Source: Paraburkholderia tropica (GTDB lineage: Bacteria; Pseudomonadota; Gammaproteobacteria; Burkholderiales; Burkholderiaceae). From it: a stretch of 64,000 nucleotides of DNA. A model generated the notes under the pieces. It saw only the letters and a program-made list of their open reading frames with translations, was not told the DNA's origin and made no database searches. Made by a program: the position numbers and the translations under genes. Shown here one piece after another: positions 48,587-58,533 of the stretch (position 1 is its first letter; the number at the start of each line of letters is the position of its first letter). The stretch is taken from positions 104,124 to 168,123 of the forward strand of contig NZ_CAJZAR010000001.1 in NCBI RefSeq assembly GCF_914484835.1. Reading direction: 5' to 3'.

Positions 48587-49843
48587 TTACATGTTTTCGA
48601 TCATCACCTGCCCGAAGCCCGAGCACGACACCTGCGTCGCGCCCTCCATCAGACGCGCGAAGTCGTACGTCACACGCTTTTGCTGGATCGACTTTTCCAT
48701 CGACGCGAGGATCAGATCCGCCGCCTCGAACCAGCCAAGGTGACGCAGCATCATTTCCGCCGAGAGAATTTCCGAGCCCGGATTCACATAGTCCTTGCCC
48801 GCGTACTTCGGCGCAGTGCCGTGCGTGGCTTCGAACATCGCCACCGAATCGGACAGGTTCGCACCCGGCGCGATGCCGATGCCACCGACCTGCGCCGCGA
48901 GCGCGTCCGAAATATAGTCGCCGTTCAGGTTCAGCGTGGCGATCACGTCGTATTCGGCGGGACGCAGCAGGATCTGTTGCAGGAAGGCGTCGGCGATCAC
49001 ATCCTTGACGACGATGTCGCCGCCCGTCTTCGGATTCTTGATCTTCATCCACGGGCCGCCGTCGATCAGTTCCGCCGCGAATTCCTTCTGCGCGAGCGCA
49101 TAGCCGTAGTCGCGGAACGCGCCTTCGGTGAACTTCATGATGTTGCCCTTGTGCACGAGCGTCACCGAGCGGCGGTCGTTGTCGATCGCGTACTGGATGG
49201 CCTTGCGCACGAGACGCTCCGTGCCCTCGCGCGACACCGGCTTCACGCCCAGGCCCGAGCTATCGGGGAAGCGGATTTTCGAAACGCCCATCTCGTCGCG
49301 CAGGAACTGGATCAGCTTCTTCGCGCCTTCCGATTCGGCGGGCCATTCGATGCCCGCGTAGATGTCTTCCGAGTTCTCGCGGAAGATCACCATGTTGACC
49401 TTCTCCGGCGCGCGCACCGGCGAGGGCACGCCCTTGAAGTACTGCACCGGACGCAGACACACATAGAGGTCGAGCTGCTGGCGCAGCGCCACGTTCAGCG
49501 AGCGGATGCCGCCGCCCACCGGCGTCGTCAGCGGACCCTTGATCGACACGACGTAGTCCTTCACCACGTCGAGCGTTTCCTCGGGCAGCCACACGTCGGG
49601 GCCGTACACGCGCGTGGCCTTCTCGCCCGCGTAGATTTCCATCCAGTGAATCTTGCGCTGGCCGCCGTAGGCCTTCTGCACCGCCGCGTCGACCACCTTC
49701 AGCATGACCGGCGTGATATCGACGCCCGTGCCGTCGCCCTCGATATACGGGATGATCGGCTGGTTGGAGACGTTGAGCGAGAAATCCGGATTGACGGTGA
49801 TCTTGTCACCTTCCGCCGGGACCTTGATGTGCTGATACGGCAT
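48587..49843 (-). CDS. icd: NADP-dependent isocitrate dehydrogenase
   Basis: A 418-residue TCA-cycle enzyme that oxidatively decarboxylates isocitrate to 2-oxoglutarate. The E. coli-type features are present: [19 protein letters not shown] at the N-terminus, the phosphorylatable serine region [15 protein letters not shown], the catalytic [18 protein letters not shown] area, and the C-terminal [20 protein letters not shown] (NADP/Mg region). The start at 49843 has GGAG upstream; the in-frame extension to 49945 is not supported. The satellite sits just downstream of its terminator, which recalls other phages that use icd as an integration site. Confidence 0.96.
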   Translation of the reverse strand: MPYQHIKVPAEGDKITVNPDFSLNVSNQPIIPYIEGDGTGVDITPVMLKVVDAAVQKAYGGQRKIHWMEIYAGEKATRVYGPDVWLPEETLDVVKDYVVSIKGPLTTPVGGGIRSLNVALRQQLDLYVCLRPVQYFKGVPSPVRAPEKVNMVIFRENSEDIYAGIEWPAESEGAKKLIQFLRDEMGVSKIRFPDSSGLGVKPVSREGTERLVRKAIQYAIDNDRRSVTLVHKGNIMKFTEGAFRDYGYALAQKEFAAELIDGGPWMKIKNPKTGGDIVVKDVIADAFLQQILLRPAEYDVIATLNLNGDYISDALAAQVGGIGIAPGANLSDSVAMFEATHGTAPKYAGKDYVNPGSEILSAEMMLRHLGWFEAADLILASMEKSIQQKRVTYDFARLMEGATQVSCSGFGQVMIENM

Positions 49844-50019
49844 GATCAACTCCAGTAGGGGGATCGGTCTGGCGACCGCGAACAGGATCGAAAGCGCAGG
49901 ATCGACTACGTCGCGACCGGCGGCTTCGCGCGTTCGATGCGGCATGAAGACTGCTCAGGCTCGCGGCGCAGGGGTCTGGCCGTTATTCTAGCCCACGCTC
50001 CGAACGCCCGTGCCGCGCG

Positions 50020-50074
50020 CTTCACAGGGGCTTCACAGGGGCTTCACAGGGGCTTCACAGGGGCTTCACAGGGG
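50020..50074. repeat. Tandem 11-bp repeat, five units
   Basis: CTTCACAGGGG repeated five times without interruption. Copies are identical, which suggests recent expansion or continuing slippage. Confidence 0.95.
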
Positions 50075-50184
50075 CATCGTCCGCGCGTCACGGGCGTTTT
50101 GCCGGTGCGGTGCTGTTGCGATGCAACGGCGCTCGCGTCGCGGCGCGCGAGCGGCTTGCTCCAACCTGACCCTCACGTCTTATG

Positions 50185-50196
50185 TCTTATATAAGA
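50185..50196. promoter_or_regulatory. 12-bp palindrome TCTTATATAAGA
   Basis: A perfect palindrome, with a third half-site TCTTAT 7 bases to the left. It is the kind of site bound by GntR-type dimers, and lies between icd and the pseudouridine synthase gene. Confidence 0.45.
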
Positions 50197-50298
50197 CCCA
50201 GAACATTGCAGCAGGGCGTTTTGCTTTAATATCTCGGCGCTTCATCGCTGCGCTTCATTGCTGCATTTCGCGCTTCACTCTTTTGACCACCATCGACC

Positions 50299-50886
50299 AT
50301 GCGTTTGATCGCCCTCAATAAACCGTTCGGCACGATTTGCCAGTTCTCGCCGCACGAAACACGCGAGTCGCTGGGCGACTGGGTCAAGACCCCGAATGTG
50401 TATCCGGCAGGCCGTCTCGACGCCGACAGCGAAGGTCTGCTGCTCCTCACCGACGATGGCGCGCTGCAGGCACGCATCGCGGAGCCGCGACGCAAGCTCG
50501 TGAAACGCTATTGGGCCCAGGTGGAAGGCGCGCCCGGCGACGACGCGCTGGCCGCGCTCGAACGCGGCGTCGATCTCGGCGACTTCGTGACACAGCCGTG
50601 TCGCGCGAAAAAAATCGCGGACAGCGACGCCGATCTGTTGTGGGCGCGCACACCGCCGATCCGCTATCGCGCGGCAATTCCCACGACATGGATCGAACTC
50701 GCGATCAGCGAGGGCAAGAATCGCCAGGTACGGCGCATGACCGCGAAAGTGGGCTTTCCGACGCTGCGTCTCGTGCGCGTCGCGATCGGCTCGCTCGATA
50801 TTTTTTCGCTCGGCATTGCGCCTGGCGAGAGCGTCGATGTGGCCACCGATGCGCCGTGGCAGCGCACCGCTCATCAGCGCAAGTGA
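50299..50886 (+). CDS. rRNA pseudouridine synthase (RluE/RsuA family)
   Basis: A 195-residue enzyme without an S4 domain. The catalytic motif is GRLDADSEGLLLL (Asp about 39-41 in the YPAGRLD segment), and the start MRLIALNKPFGTICQFS fits the RluE group, which acts on 23S rRNA U2457. RluE is the best guess but RluB/RsuA-like function cannot be excluded. It is divergent from icd, an arrangement conserved in related genomes. Confidence 0.85.
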   Translation: MRLIALNKPFGTICQFSPHETRESLGDWVKTPNVYPAGRLDADSEGLLLLTDDGALQARIAEPRRKLVKRYWAQVEGAPGDDALAALERGVDLGDFVTQPCRAKKIADSDADLLWARTPPIRYRAAIPTTWIELAISEGKNRQVRRMTAKVGFPTLRLVRVAIGSLDIFSLGIAPGESVDVATDAPWQRTAHQRK

Positions 50887-51269
50887 CCTGAATCAAGGCT
50901 CAATCAACAGCACATCGCGCACAAGTCACTGTTGCGCCAGCACTTTTTCGTTTTCAGCCCGCTGAGCCGCCGCGCCGCTTCTTTCATTTGCAGCACGACG
51001 GCAAGAAAACGCGAAGGAAATGAAAACTTCGCGTCAACCGCCTCGCGAGACCATGCGTTAAACCACGCAGATGCCGCCGAAGCTATCCGGCATTCAGCCT
51101 TCAAGGGTCCTGTAGCAATGCATGGTCCTGACCGCTGGCAGACGCGAATCGCGAATTTGTTCGCAAATTGCCGATCGAGACTGTCAACCGAAAGGTGGAT
51201 GGCACGTTTACCGACCTGATCCCATTACCGGGTCACTTGGTTAATTAACTCAAGCTGAGGATTCACAAA
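50887..51269. other. Intergenic region with no gene seen
   Basis: About 380 bases. No coding sequence with a plausible start was found on either strand. It contains the promoter region of the small secreted protein gene; a GAGG site lies before its ATG. Nothing else is clear. Confidence 0.4.
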
Positions 51270-51470
51270 ATGAACAAACTGATCGCTGCTCTGGTCGCTG
51301 GCCTCTTCGCATCGGCTGCATTCGCACAAGCTTCGGCTCCGGAAGCTGCTTCGGCTGCTCCGGCAGCTGCTGCTTCGTCGGCACACAAGGCTTCGCACAA
51401 GAAGTCGCACAAGAAGTCGTCGCACAAGAAGGCAGCTAAGGCAGAAGCCGCTTCGGCAGCTTCGGAGTAA
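51270..51470 (+). CDS. Small secreted Lys/Ala/Ser-rich protein
   Basis: A 66-residue protein with a clear signal peptide (MNKLIAALVAGLFASAAFAQ, cleavage after AFA) and a mature region of low complexity: Ala/Ser/Pro followed by HK and KK repeats (HKASHKKSHKKSSHKK) and an acidic end. The mature chain is very basic. Similar short proteins occur widely in Burkholderia; some resemble acid-shock or histone-like proteins. Function unknown. GCTGAGG precedes the ATG and a terminator follows. Confidence 0.75.
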   Translation: MNKLIAALVAGLFASAAFAQASAPEAASAAPAAAASSAHKASHKKSHKKSSHKKAAKAEAASAASE

Positions 51471-51527
51471 GCTAGCTGTAAGACGCATCGGAGAACGGCC
51501 CAACGTGCCGATCTTCACCGCGTTTGA

Positions 51528-51561
51528 AGGGCAGAGTGTCGCAAGGCGCTCTGCCTTTTTC
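51528..51561 (+). terminator. Terminator after the small secreted protein
   Basis: A stem AAGGGCAGAG.../CTCTGCC with a 12-base loop, followed by TTTTTC. Confidence 0.75.
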
Positions 51562-51664
51562 TTTGCGCGCTCGCTTTACGCATGACATCGCAGCGAGGGG
51601 TTTTGACCCGCGCTGACGTACTCGCGTAACATGCGCGAACTATTCTCAAGCAAGGAGCTGACTC

Positions 51665-52180
51665 GTGCGATTTTCCCTGCGCCCGCTGATCGCGCGTTGC
51701 GCGCTCGCCGCTGCATTGCCGCTCGCCGCCGCCGCGGCCTTCACGTTCTCGACGGCCGTCACCAGCACCGTCGCGCATGCCCAGCAAATGCCGCCCGGCG
51801 CGAAGCAACCCGGCGATTTTCCGCGCGTGAAGCTCACCGCGGGCATGTTCGTCATCGACGCCGCTGTCGCCGCGAATGATGCCGACCGCGAGCAGGGCCT
51901 CATGTATCGCACGACGCTCGCGCCCAACGAAGGCATGCTGTTCGTGTTCGGCGAAAACGCCGTCCATTGCTTCTGGATGAAGAACACGCTGATCCCGTTG
52001 TCGATCGCCTTCATCCGCGCCGACGGCACGATCACCGACATCGACGAGATGGACGCGGAAACCACCAACAACCACTGCCCGCGCAACAACGGCGTGTATG
52101 CGCTCGAAATGAGCAAGGGCTTCTTCTCGTCGAAGGGCATCAAGCCCGGCATGAAGATCCAGGGTCTGCCGCAGCCGTGA
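51665..52180 (+). CDS. DUF192 family exported protein
   Basis: A 171-residue protein with a signal peptide (about 1-40, hydrophobic core AAALPLAAAAAFTFS) and a DUF192 domain: REQGLMYRTTLAPNEGMLFVF and HCFWMKNTLIPLSIAFI are its hallmark. The domain is found in all bacteria; its function is not established. GTG start at 51665 after AAGGAG. A TTGACC...TAACAT promoter-like pair lies at about 51603-51632. It stands before fusA with a 360-base GC-rich gap. Confidence 0.85.
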   Translation: MRFSLRPLIARCALAAALPLAAAAAFTFSTAVTSTVAHAQQMPPGAKQPGDFPRVKLTAGMFVIDAAVAANDADREQGLMYRTTLAPNEGMLFVFGENAVHCFWMKNTLIPLSIAFIRADGTITDIDEMDAETTNNHCPRNNGVYALEMSKGFFSSKGIKPGMKIQGLPQP

Positions 52181-52540
52181 TGCGCGGCGTGTGAGTGGAG
52201 GCGCTTTGCGCCCCGCCCACCCTGCGCCCGCCTGCGACACCCCGAACCGGCCCCGCCTCACGCGCGGCCGGTTTTTTTGCGCCCGTTTTTTCCTTCGACG
52301 ACGCCCGCCCGCGGCGCGCTCCACCCTCCCCAGCCCGCCCGCAGGCCGCGCCGCCGTGCTCCGGCGCTGTTTCTGCAAAAGCCGCGAGCAAGCGCTATCC
52401 TATTAATCCACCGCGCGGCACGGCTGCCGGCGTCCGGCCCGCCGGACTGCCCGCCCTGCCCGCGAATCGCCGGATTGCGCGCTGCCCGCGCCGCGCGCCG
52501 TCCGGCACTTTCCATGGCGCGTCATTCCTAGGAGATCACC
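52181..52540. other. GC-rich gap upstream of the EF-G gene
   Basis: About 360 bases, mostly G+C, with several hairpins possible and no gene that I can support. A TATCCTATTAAT segment near 52395 is promoter-like. TAGGAGATCACC just before 52541 is the fusA ribosome binding site. Confidence 0.4.
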
Positions 52541-54649
52541 GTGCCTCGCAAGACTCCCATCGAGCGCTATCGCAATATCGGCATTAGCGCTCACATCGAT
52601 GCCGGCAAAACCACCACGACCGAACGCATCCTTTTCTACACCGGGGTGAATCACAAGCTCGGTGAAGTGCACGACGGCGCGGCGACCATGGACTGGATGG
52701 AGCAGGAACAGGAGCGCGGCATCACGATCACTTCCGCCGCGACCACTGCGTTCTGGAAAGGCATGGCCGGCAATTATCCCGAGCATCGCATCAACATCAT
52801 CGACACGCCGGGACACGTGGACTTCACGATCGAAGTCGAGCGCTCGATGCGCGTGCTCGACGGCGCGTGCATGGTGTACGACTCGGTCGGCGGCGTGCAG
52901 CCGCAGTCCGAAACCGTGTGGCGCCAGGCGAACAAGTACAAGGTGCCGCGCATTGCGTTCGTCAACAAGATGGACCGCGTCGGCGCGGACTTTTTCCGCG
53001 TGCAGCGGCAGATCGGCGAGCGCCTCAAGGGCGTGGCGGTGCCGATCCAGATTCCCGTCGGCGCCGAAGATCACTTCCAGGGCGTGGTCGATCTCGTGAA
53101 GATGAAGGCGATCGTCTGGGACGACGAGAGCCAGGGCGTGAAGTTCGAATACGCCGAGATTCCCGCGAATCTGCTCGAAACCGCGAAGGCGTGGCGCGAG
53201 AAGATGGTCGAGGCCGCCGCCGAAGCCGACGAAGCGCTGCTCGAAAAATACCTCGACGATCACGAGAGCCTGACCGAAGAGGAAATCAAGGGCGCGCTGC
53301 GCAAGCGCACGATCGCCAACGAGATCGTGCCGATGCTGTGCGGCAGCGCGTTCAAGAACAAGGGCGTGCAGGCGATGCTCGACGCCGTGATCGACTATCT
53401 GCCCTCGCCCGTCGACGTGCCCGCGATTCTCGGCCACGACTTGCACGACAAGGAAATCGAGCGTCATCCGAGCGATGAGGAGCCGTTCTCCGCGCTCGCC
53501 TTCAAGATCATGACCGACCCGTTCGTCGGCCAGCTGATCTTTTTCCGCGTCTATTCGGGCGTGGTGGAATCAGGCGACACGGTGCTCAACGCGATCAAGG
53601 AAAAGCGCGAGCGTCTCGGCCGCATCCTGCAGATGCACGCGAACGAGCGCAAGGAAATCAAGGAAGTGCGCGCGGGCGACATCGCCGCCGCCGTGGGCCT
53701 GAAGGAAGCGACGACCGGCGACACGCTCTGCGATCCGGCGAACCCGATCGTGCTCGAACGCATGATCTTCCCCGAGCCGGTGATCTCGCAGGCCGTCGAG
53801 CCGAAGACCAAGGCCGACCAGGAAAAGATGGGCATCGCGCTCAACCGTCTCGCGCAGGAAGATCCGTCGTTCCGCGTGCAGACCGACGAGGAATCCGGCC
53901 AGACCATCATCTCGGGCATGGGCGAGCTGCACCTCGAAATTCTGGTCGACCGCATGCGTCGCGAGTTCGGCGTGGAAGCAACCGTCGGCAAGCCGCAGGT
54001 CGCGTATCGCGAGACCGTGAAGAACAAGGTCGAGGATGTCGAAGGCAAGTTCGTCAAGCAGTCGGGCGGGCGCGGCCAGTACGGCCACGCGGTCATCACG
54101 CTCGAACCGCAGGCGCCGGGCAAGGGCTACGAATTCGTCGATGCGATCAAGGGCGGTGTGATTCCGCGCGAATTCATTCCGGCCGTCGACAAGGGCATTC
54201 AGGAAACGCTCAAGGCGGGCGTGCTCGCGGGCTATCCGGTCGTCGACACGAAGGTCACGCTCACGTTCGGTTCGTACCATGACGTGGACTCGAACGAAAA
54301 CGCCTTCCGCATGGCCGGTTCGATGGCTTTCAAGGAAGCGATGCGCAAGGCCAGGCCGATCCTGCTCGAACCGATGATGGCCGTGGAAGTGGAAACGCCC
54401 GAGGACTTCATGGGCAACGTGATGGGCGATCTGTCGAGCCGTCGCGGCATCGTGCAGGGCATGGAGGACATCGCGGGCGGCGGCGGCAAGATCGTGCGCG
54501 CCGAAGTGCCGCTCTCCGAAATGTTCGGCTACTCGACGTCGCTGCGCTCGCTCACGCAGGGCCGCGCCACCTACACGATGGAGTTCAAGCACTATTCGGA
54601 AACGCCGCAGAACGTGGCCGAAGCGGTGATCAACGCGAAGAAGTCGTAA
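52541..54649 (+). CDS. fusA: Elongation factor G
   Basis: A 702-residue translational GTPase that moves tRNAs and mRNA on the ribosome. G1 [13 protein letters not shown]3 DTPGHVDF and G4 NKMDR are in place, and domains II-V follow at normal length. The copy is not next to rpsL-rpsG-tuf, so it is likely the second fusA of the genome, common in Burkholderia. GTG start after TAGGAGATCACC. A terminator follows. Confidence 0.95.
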   Translation: MPRKTPIERYRNIGISAHIDAGKTTTTERILFYTGVNHKLGEVHDGAATMDWMEQEQERGITITSAATTAFWKGMAGNYPEHRINIIDTPGHVDFTIEVERSMRVLDGACMVYDSVGGVQPQSETVWRQANKYKVPRIAFVNKMDRVGADFFRVQRQIGERLKGVAVPIQIPVGAEDHFQGVVDLVKMKAIVWDDESQGVKFEYAEIPANLLETAKAWREKMVEAAAEADEALLEKYLDDHESLTEEEIKGALRKRTIANEIVPMLCGSAFKNKGVQAMLDAVIDYLPSPVDVPAILGHDLHDKEIERHPSDEEPFSALAFKIMTDPFVGQLIFFRVYSGVVESGDTVLNAIKEKRERLGRILQMHANERKEIKEVRAGDIAAAVGLKEATTGDTLCDPANPIVLERMIFPEPVISQAVEPKTKADQEKMGIALNRLAQEDPSFRVQTDEESGQTIISGMGELHLEILVDRMRREFGVEATVGKPQVAYRETVKNKVEDVEGKFVKQSGGRGQYGHAVITLEPQAPGKGYEFVDAIKGGVIPREFIPAVDKGIQETLKAGVLAGYPVVDTKVTLTFGSYHDVDSNENAFRMAGSMAFKEAMRKARPILLEPMMAVEVETPEDFMGNVMGDLSSRRGIVQGMEDIAGGGGKIVRAEVPLSEMFGYSTSLRSLTQGRATYTMEFKHYSETPQNVAEAVINAKKS

Positions 54650-54670
54650 GCGCGTAGCCGCATAAAACGC

Positions 54671-54702
54671 AAGCCCGTCCCGCAAGGGGCGGGCTTTTTT
54701 CA
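54671..54702 (+). terminator. Terminator of the EF-G gene
   Basis: A stem AAGCCCG...CGGGCTT around a GCAA loop with internal pairing, followed by T6. Confidence 0.9.
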
Positions 54703-54734
54703 TACGCGTGCGCGCAGTGAAAACCGCTTGTGCC

Positions 54735-54767
54735 GGATACGCAACCGATACGCGCCCGATACGCGCC
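54735..54767. repeat. Tandem 11-bp repeat, three units
   Basis: GGATACGCAAC, then CGATACGCGCC twice, with no gap, upstream of the cupin gene. The first unit is degenerate. Confidence 0.8.
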
Positions 54768-54857
54768 CGGCGCATTTTTGTCCGTGCCACAATGGGACGG
54801 CGCGAGCCATGCGCGTCCACGCACGTCAGCGCCACGCACGAACGAGGAGACACGACG

Positions 54858-55388
54858 ATGAGCCACGATCACGATCATGAGCACCCGCATGACCACGAAC
54901 ACGACCACGACCATCACGACGCCCCGATCGACTGGCGGGAACACGGCGTCAAGGTGATCCGCGGCGATCAGCTCGACGCCAACACCGCGCAGACGCCCGG
55001 CATGAACCGCGCCGCCGCCATCAACGCGGCCCGCGTGGGCGCGCAGAAAATCTGGGCCGGCACCGTGACGATCCATCCGAACGCGAAGACGGGCGCGCAT
55101 CATCACGGCGCGCTCGAAAGCGTGATTTACGTGGTGCGCGGCCACGCACGCATGCGCTGGGGCGAGCATCTGGAGTTCACCGCCGAAGCCGGTCCCGGCG
55201 ACTTCATCTTCGTGCCGCCCTACGTGCCGCATCAGGAAATCAATGCGAGCACCGACGATCCGCTCGAATGCGTGCTCGTGCGCAGCGATAACGAAGCCGT
55301 CGTCGTGAATCTCGACATCGACGCGGTCGAACAACCGGAAGCCGTATATTGGGTCGATCCGATCCATCGGAATCCTCACGATCACTGA
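54858..55388 (+). CDS. Cupin protein with His-rich N-terminus
   Basis: A 176-residue protein. Ten of the first 20 residues are His, in an alternating HDHDHEH pattern (3-20), and the C-terminus is NPHDH. The middle is a single cupin domain with metal-ligand motif HHHGALESVIYVVRG and PPYVPHQEIN. The His tract suggests nickel, cobalt or zinc binding. It lies 30 bases before a NiCoT-type permease gene and may be its metal partner. GAGGAG precedes the ATG at 54858. Confidence 0.8.
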   Translation: MSHDHDHEHPHDHEHDHDHHDAPIDWREHGVKVIRGDQLDANTAQTPGMNRAAAINAARVGAQKIWAGTVTIHPNAKTGAHHHGALESVIYVVRGHARMRWGEHLEFTAEAGPGDFIFVPPYVPHQEINASTDDPLECVLVRSDNEAVVVNLDIDAVEQPEAVYWVDPIHRNPHDH

Positions 55389-55418
55389 TACCCACCGATC
55401 AACCCGAATCATTCACGC

Positions 55419-56453
55419 ATGACCGCCACCGCCACGCCCGCCCACGCGAAACCGCTGCGCCCGCGCCTGATCGTCCTCTACGCCGCGCTGATCGGCGCGA
55501 ATCTCGCCGCCTGGGCGTGGGCGCTGATCGCGTTCCGCCACTATCCGCTGCTGCTCGGCACGGCGCTGCTCGCCTACGGTTTCGGCCTGCGCCACGCGGT
55601 GGACGCGGACCACATCGCCGCCATCGACGCCGTCACGCGCAAGCTCATGCAGCGCGGCCAGCGGCCCATCGGCGTGGGTCTCGCCTTTTCGCTCGGGCAC
55701 TCGACCATCGTGATCGCGGCGACGATCGGCATCGCGCTCACGGCGCTCACGCTGCATGGCCGCTTCGAGCGCTTTCACGAAATCGGTTCGACCATCGGCA
55801 CGCTGGTGTCGTCGGGCTTTCTGCTCGTGCTCGCGTGCGTGAATCTCGTGATTCTGCGCGACGTGTGGCGCCGTTACCGCCGCGCGCAGCAAGGCGAGGA
55901 CGCCGCCGCGCTCGCGGCTCAAGCGCCCGCGCCCGCCGGGCTGTTCTCGCGCGCGCTGCGCCCGCTGTTCGCGCTCGTCACGAAAAGCTGGCACATGTAT
56001 CCGGTGGGCGTGCTGTTCGGCCTCGGCTTCGACACGGCCACCGAAATCGGCCTGCTCGCGATCGCCGCCGCCGAAGCGGGCAAGGGCCTGCCGATGTACT
56101 CGATCCTCGTCTTCCCCGCGCTGTTCACGGCGGGCATGACGCTCGTCGATTCCACCGACAACGTCCTGATGGTTCACGCCTACGGCTGGGCCATGGACGA
56201 CCCCAAGCGCAAGCTCTACTACAACGCGAGCATCACCTTCGTCTCCGCGCTGGTGGCGATCGCGATCGGCGGCGTGGAAGCGCTCGGCCTGATCGCCGAT
56301 AAGCTCGGCGCGACGGGCGGACTGTGGAACGCGGTTGCGAGCGTGAACGAGCGCTTCGGCGAACTCGGCTATGCGATCGTCGCGCTGTTCATCGCGTGCT
56401 GGATCGGCTCGGTGCTGTTTCATCGCTGGAGACGGCCCCTCGCGGCGCGTTAG
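55419..56453 (+). CDS. NiCoT-family nickel/cobalt permease (HoxN/NixA-like)
   Basis: A 344-residue inner-membrane permease with about eight hydrophobic segments. The family signature RHAVDADHIAAID (HX4DH) is at about 51-63, followed by SLGHSTIV, and later FDTATEIGLLAI. It should take up Ni2+ or Co2+. A His-rich cupin gene lies upstream. No urease or hydrogenase genes are in the window. The ribosome binding site is weak. Confidence 0.88.
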   Translation: MTATATPAHAKPLRPRLIVLYAALIGANLAAWAWALIAFRHYPLLLGTALLAYGFGLRHAVDADHIAAIDAVTRKLMQRGQRPIGVGLAFSLGHSTIVIAATIGIALTALTLHGRFERFHEIGSTIGTLVSSGFLLVLACVNLVILRDVWRRYRRAQQGEDAAALAAQAPAPAGLFSRALRPLFALVTKSWHMYPVGVLFGLGFDTATEIGLLAIAAAEAGKGLPMYSILVFPALFTAGMTLVDSTDNVLMVHAYGWAMDDPKRKLYYNASITFVSALVAIAIGGVEALGLIADKLGATGGLWNAVASVNERFGELGYAIVALFIACWIGSVLFHRWRRPLAAR

Positions 56454-56704
56454 GCCGGTCACGCCCGCCTTCATCGACGCCCGTTCATGCGCATCCACCT
56501 CAAGCCGCGCGGCGCCGCCCTGCACGACGCCGCGATCTCGCGCAACCCCGCTGAACCCTGGCATCGTCCGCATCGCCATCAAAGGCCCGAAAACGCGTAA
56601 ACTGGACCGATTCTGCTTCGTCGTCTGCCGTACCGCATGCCGTCGTCGCGTTGGCCGCTTCCGCTAACGCGCCCATTCACGGAACCGCACGGAAATCCGC
56701 ACCG

Positions 56705-58441
56705 ATGAAACGTCGTCCGCCGTCCCTGCTGCGCGCTTCGCCGTCCCGCCTGTTCACTTCGTCCGCGTCATCTGGTTCGTCCATCGCGTCCGCCTTCGAC
56801 GCGCTGCGCCGTCACGCCGACGCCCCCGGCAATCACGCCATCGACGAGTTCCAGGCCGGACGCCTCACGCGCCGCGAACTGCTGCGCCATCTGAGCCTGC
56901 TCGGTCTTTCGGGGCTCGCGGTGACGGCAGGCGGTCTGCTCGCGCCGCGCGACGTCCGTGCACAAAACGCAAAGCCGGCCACGCCTACCAGCCAAACCAT
57001 CCGCGTCGCGCATCTGATGCCCGCGGGCGCGGTCGATCCGCTCACCGTGACCGATGCGGGCGCGCTGTGCCTCTTGAACCAGACCGGCGAATTCCTCGCC
57101 AACGACGACGCCGACGGCCGCCTGCAACCCGCCCTCGCGCTCTCGTGGCAGGCCAACGAGAAGGCCGACGTCTGGACCTTCAAGCTGCGCCCGAACGTGA
57201 AATTCCACGACGGCCAGCCGTTCGGCGCAAAGGACGTGGTCGCCACCTTCGATCGCCTCGCCGACCCCGCGAGCGGCTCGGCGGCGCTCTCGGTGCTCAA
57301 GGGCGTGCTCTCGAAAGGCGGCACGAAAGTCGTCGACGAACACACGGTGGCGTTCCACCTCGACGCGCCCAACGGCAACTTCCCCTACTACGTTTCGTCG
57401 GACAACTACAACGCGGTGATGCTGCCCGCGAACTATGCGGGCAATTACGAAAAGAGCTTTATCGGCACCGGCCCGTTCAAGCTCGAAAAATACGAAACGC
57501 GGCGCGGCGCGAGCTTCGTGCGCAACCCCGACTACTGGGGCGACAAGGCGCTGCCCGCGCGCGTCCAGTTCGCCTTCTACGCCGACGAGCAGGCGCAGAT
57601 CCTCGCGCTGCAAGGCCGTCAGGCCGACGTGATGGGCACCTTCACCGTGCAGGGCGGCATCGGCATCCTCAACAATCCCGACTTCAAGGTGATCGGCGTG
57701 CGTTCGAGCGCGCATCGCCAGATCCACATGCGCAACGACGTGCCCGCGTTCAAGGACAAGCGCGTGCGCCAGGCGCTCGCCCTCGCGCTCGACCGCGACG
57801 TGATGGTGCGCGGTCTCTTCAAGGGCCGCGCGGTCGTGGGCAACGACAGCCCGTTCGCGCCGGTCTTTCCGTCGACGGGCAACAGCGTGCCGCAGCGCAA
57901 GCCCGATCTCGCGAAGGCACGCCAGTTGCTCGCCCAGGCGGGCGTGGGCAACGGTTTCGACATCACGCTCACGACCGAGAAGTACATGGAGATTCCCGAT
58001 CTCGCCGTGGTCGTGCAGAACGCCGCGAAGGCGATCGGCGTGCGCATCGCGCTCAAGGTGGAGAGCCAGTCGCAGTATTACGGCGCGGGCACCTACGGCA
58101 AATCGGACTGGCTCGACGCGCCGATGGGCATCACCGACTACGGTCATCGCGGCGTGCCGAACGTGTTCCTGAACGCGCCGCTCACGAGCGGCGGCACGTG
58201 GAATGCGGCGCACTTTCGCAACGCGCAGTACGACAAGCTGGTCGCGCAGTTCGCCGCGACGCTCGACGTGGCCGCGCAAAAGCAGGTCGCCGCGCAGATC
58301 CAGACGCTGCTGCTCGACGAAACGCCGGTGATCATCCCGTACTTCTACGACCAGCTGATCGCGCAGCGCGCCACGCTCTCGGGCGTGCATTTCACGGCGC
58401 TCGCGCAGTTGTACTTCGACCGCGCGGTGCTCGCGGCATGA
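56705..58441 (+). CDS. ABC transporter substrate-binding protein, family 5, Tat-exported
   Basis: A 578-residue periplasmic binding protein (SBP_bac_5). A 55-residue basic Ser-rich leader precedes a Tat signal with RR at 56-57 (TRRELLRHLSLLGLSGLAVT) and a cleavage region VRAQ. The mature domain has WTFKLRPNVKFHDGQPF and VRQALALALDRDVMVRG, both typical of peptide/nickel/opine binding proteins. The ATG at 56705 is chosen over an upstream start at 56651. It leads the transporter operon. The substrate is not known. Confidence 0.85.
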   Translation: MKRRPPSLLRASPSRLFTSSASSGSSIASAFDALRRHADAPGNHAIDEFQAGRLTRRELLRHLSLLGLSGLAVTAGGLLAPRDVRAQNAKPATPTSQTIRVAHLMPAGAVDPLTVTDAGALCLLNQTGEFLANDDADGRLQPALALSWQANEKADVWTFKLRPNVKFHDGQPFGAKDVVATFDRLADPASGSAALSVLKGVLSKGGTKVVDEHTVAFHLDAPNGNFPYYVSSDNYNAVMLPANYAGNYEKSFIGTGPFKLEKYETRRGASFVRNPDYWGDKALPARVQFAFYADEQAQILALQGRQADVMGTFTVQGGIGILNNPDFKVIGVRSSAHRQIHMRNDVPAFKDKRVRQALALALDRDVMVRGLFKGRAVVGNDSPFAPVFPSTGNSVPQRKPDLAKARQLLAQAGVGNGFDITLTTEKYMEIPDLAVVVQNAAKAIGVRIALKVESQSQYYGAGTYGKSDWLDAPMGITDYGHRGVPNVFLNAPLTSGGTWNAAHFRNAQYDKLVAQFAATLDVAAQKQVAAQIQTLLLDETPVIIPYFYDQLIAQRATLSGVHFTALAQLYFDRAVLAA

Positions 58442-58500
58442 CGGCGGCGCGCGCCGCGGGCTGACGTCTTTTACGCCGCGCGCCGCGCCTGCATCGCAAT

Positions 58501-58533
58501 CAGGCGTCCCTCAGGCGTCCCTCAGGAGTCCGA
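58501..58533. repeat. Tandem 11-bp repeat before the DppB-like gene
   Basis: CAGGCGTCCCT twice, then the variant CAGGAGTCCGA, whose last A is the first base of the start codon. The variant unit carries the AGGAG ribosome binding site. Confidence 0.85.

Larger units (their letters stand above)
49844..50298. other. Divergent icd / pseudouridine synthase region
   Basis: About 455 bases without a gene. It holds a five-unit 11-bp tandem repeat (50020-50074), the palindrome TCTTATATAAGA (50185-50196), and a weak promoter-like TTGCAG...TAATAT (about 50207-50233) for the plus-strand gene. Confidence 0.5.

Noticed and set aside
50020..50074. CRISPR-like array
   Set aside because: Units are 11 bp with no spacers and no cas genes; it is a simple tandem repeat.
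56954..58441. NikA (nickel-binding protein) because a NiCoT gene is nearby
   Set aside because: Family 5 binding proteins include peptide and nickel types and sequence alone does not decide; the NiCoT belongs to another operon.
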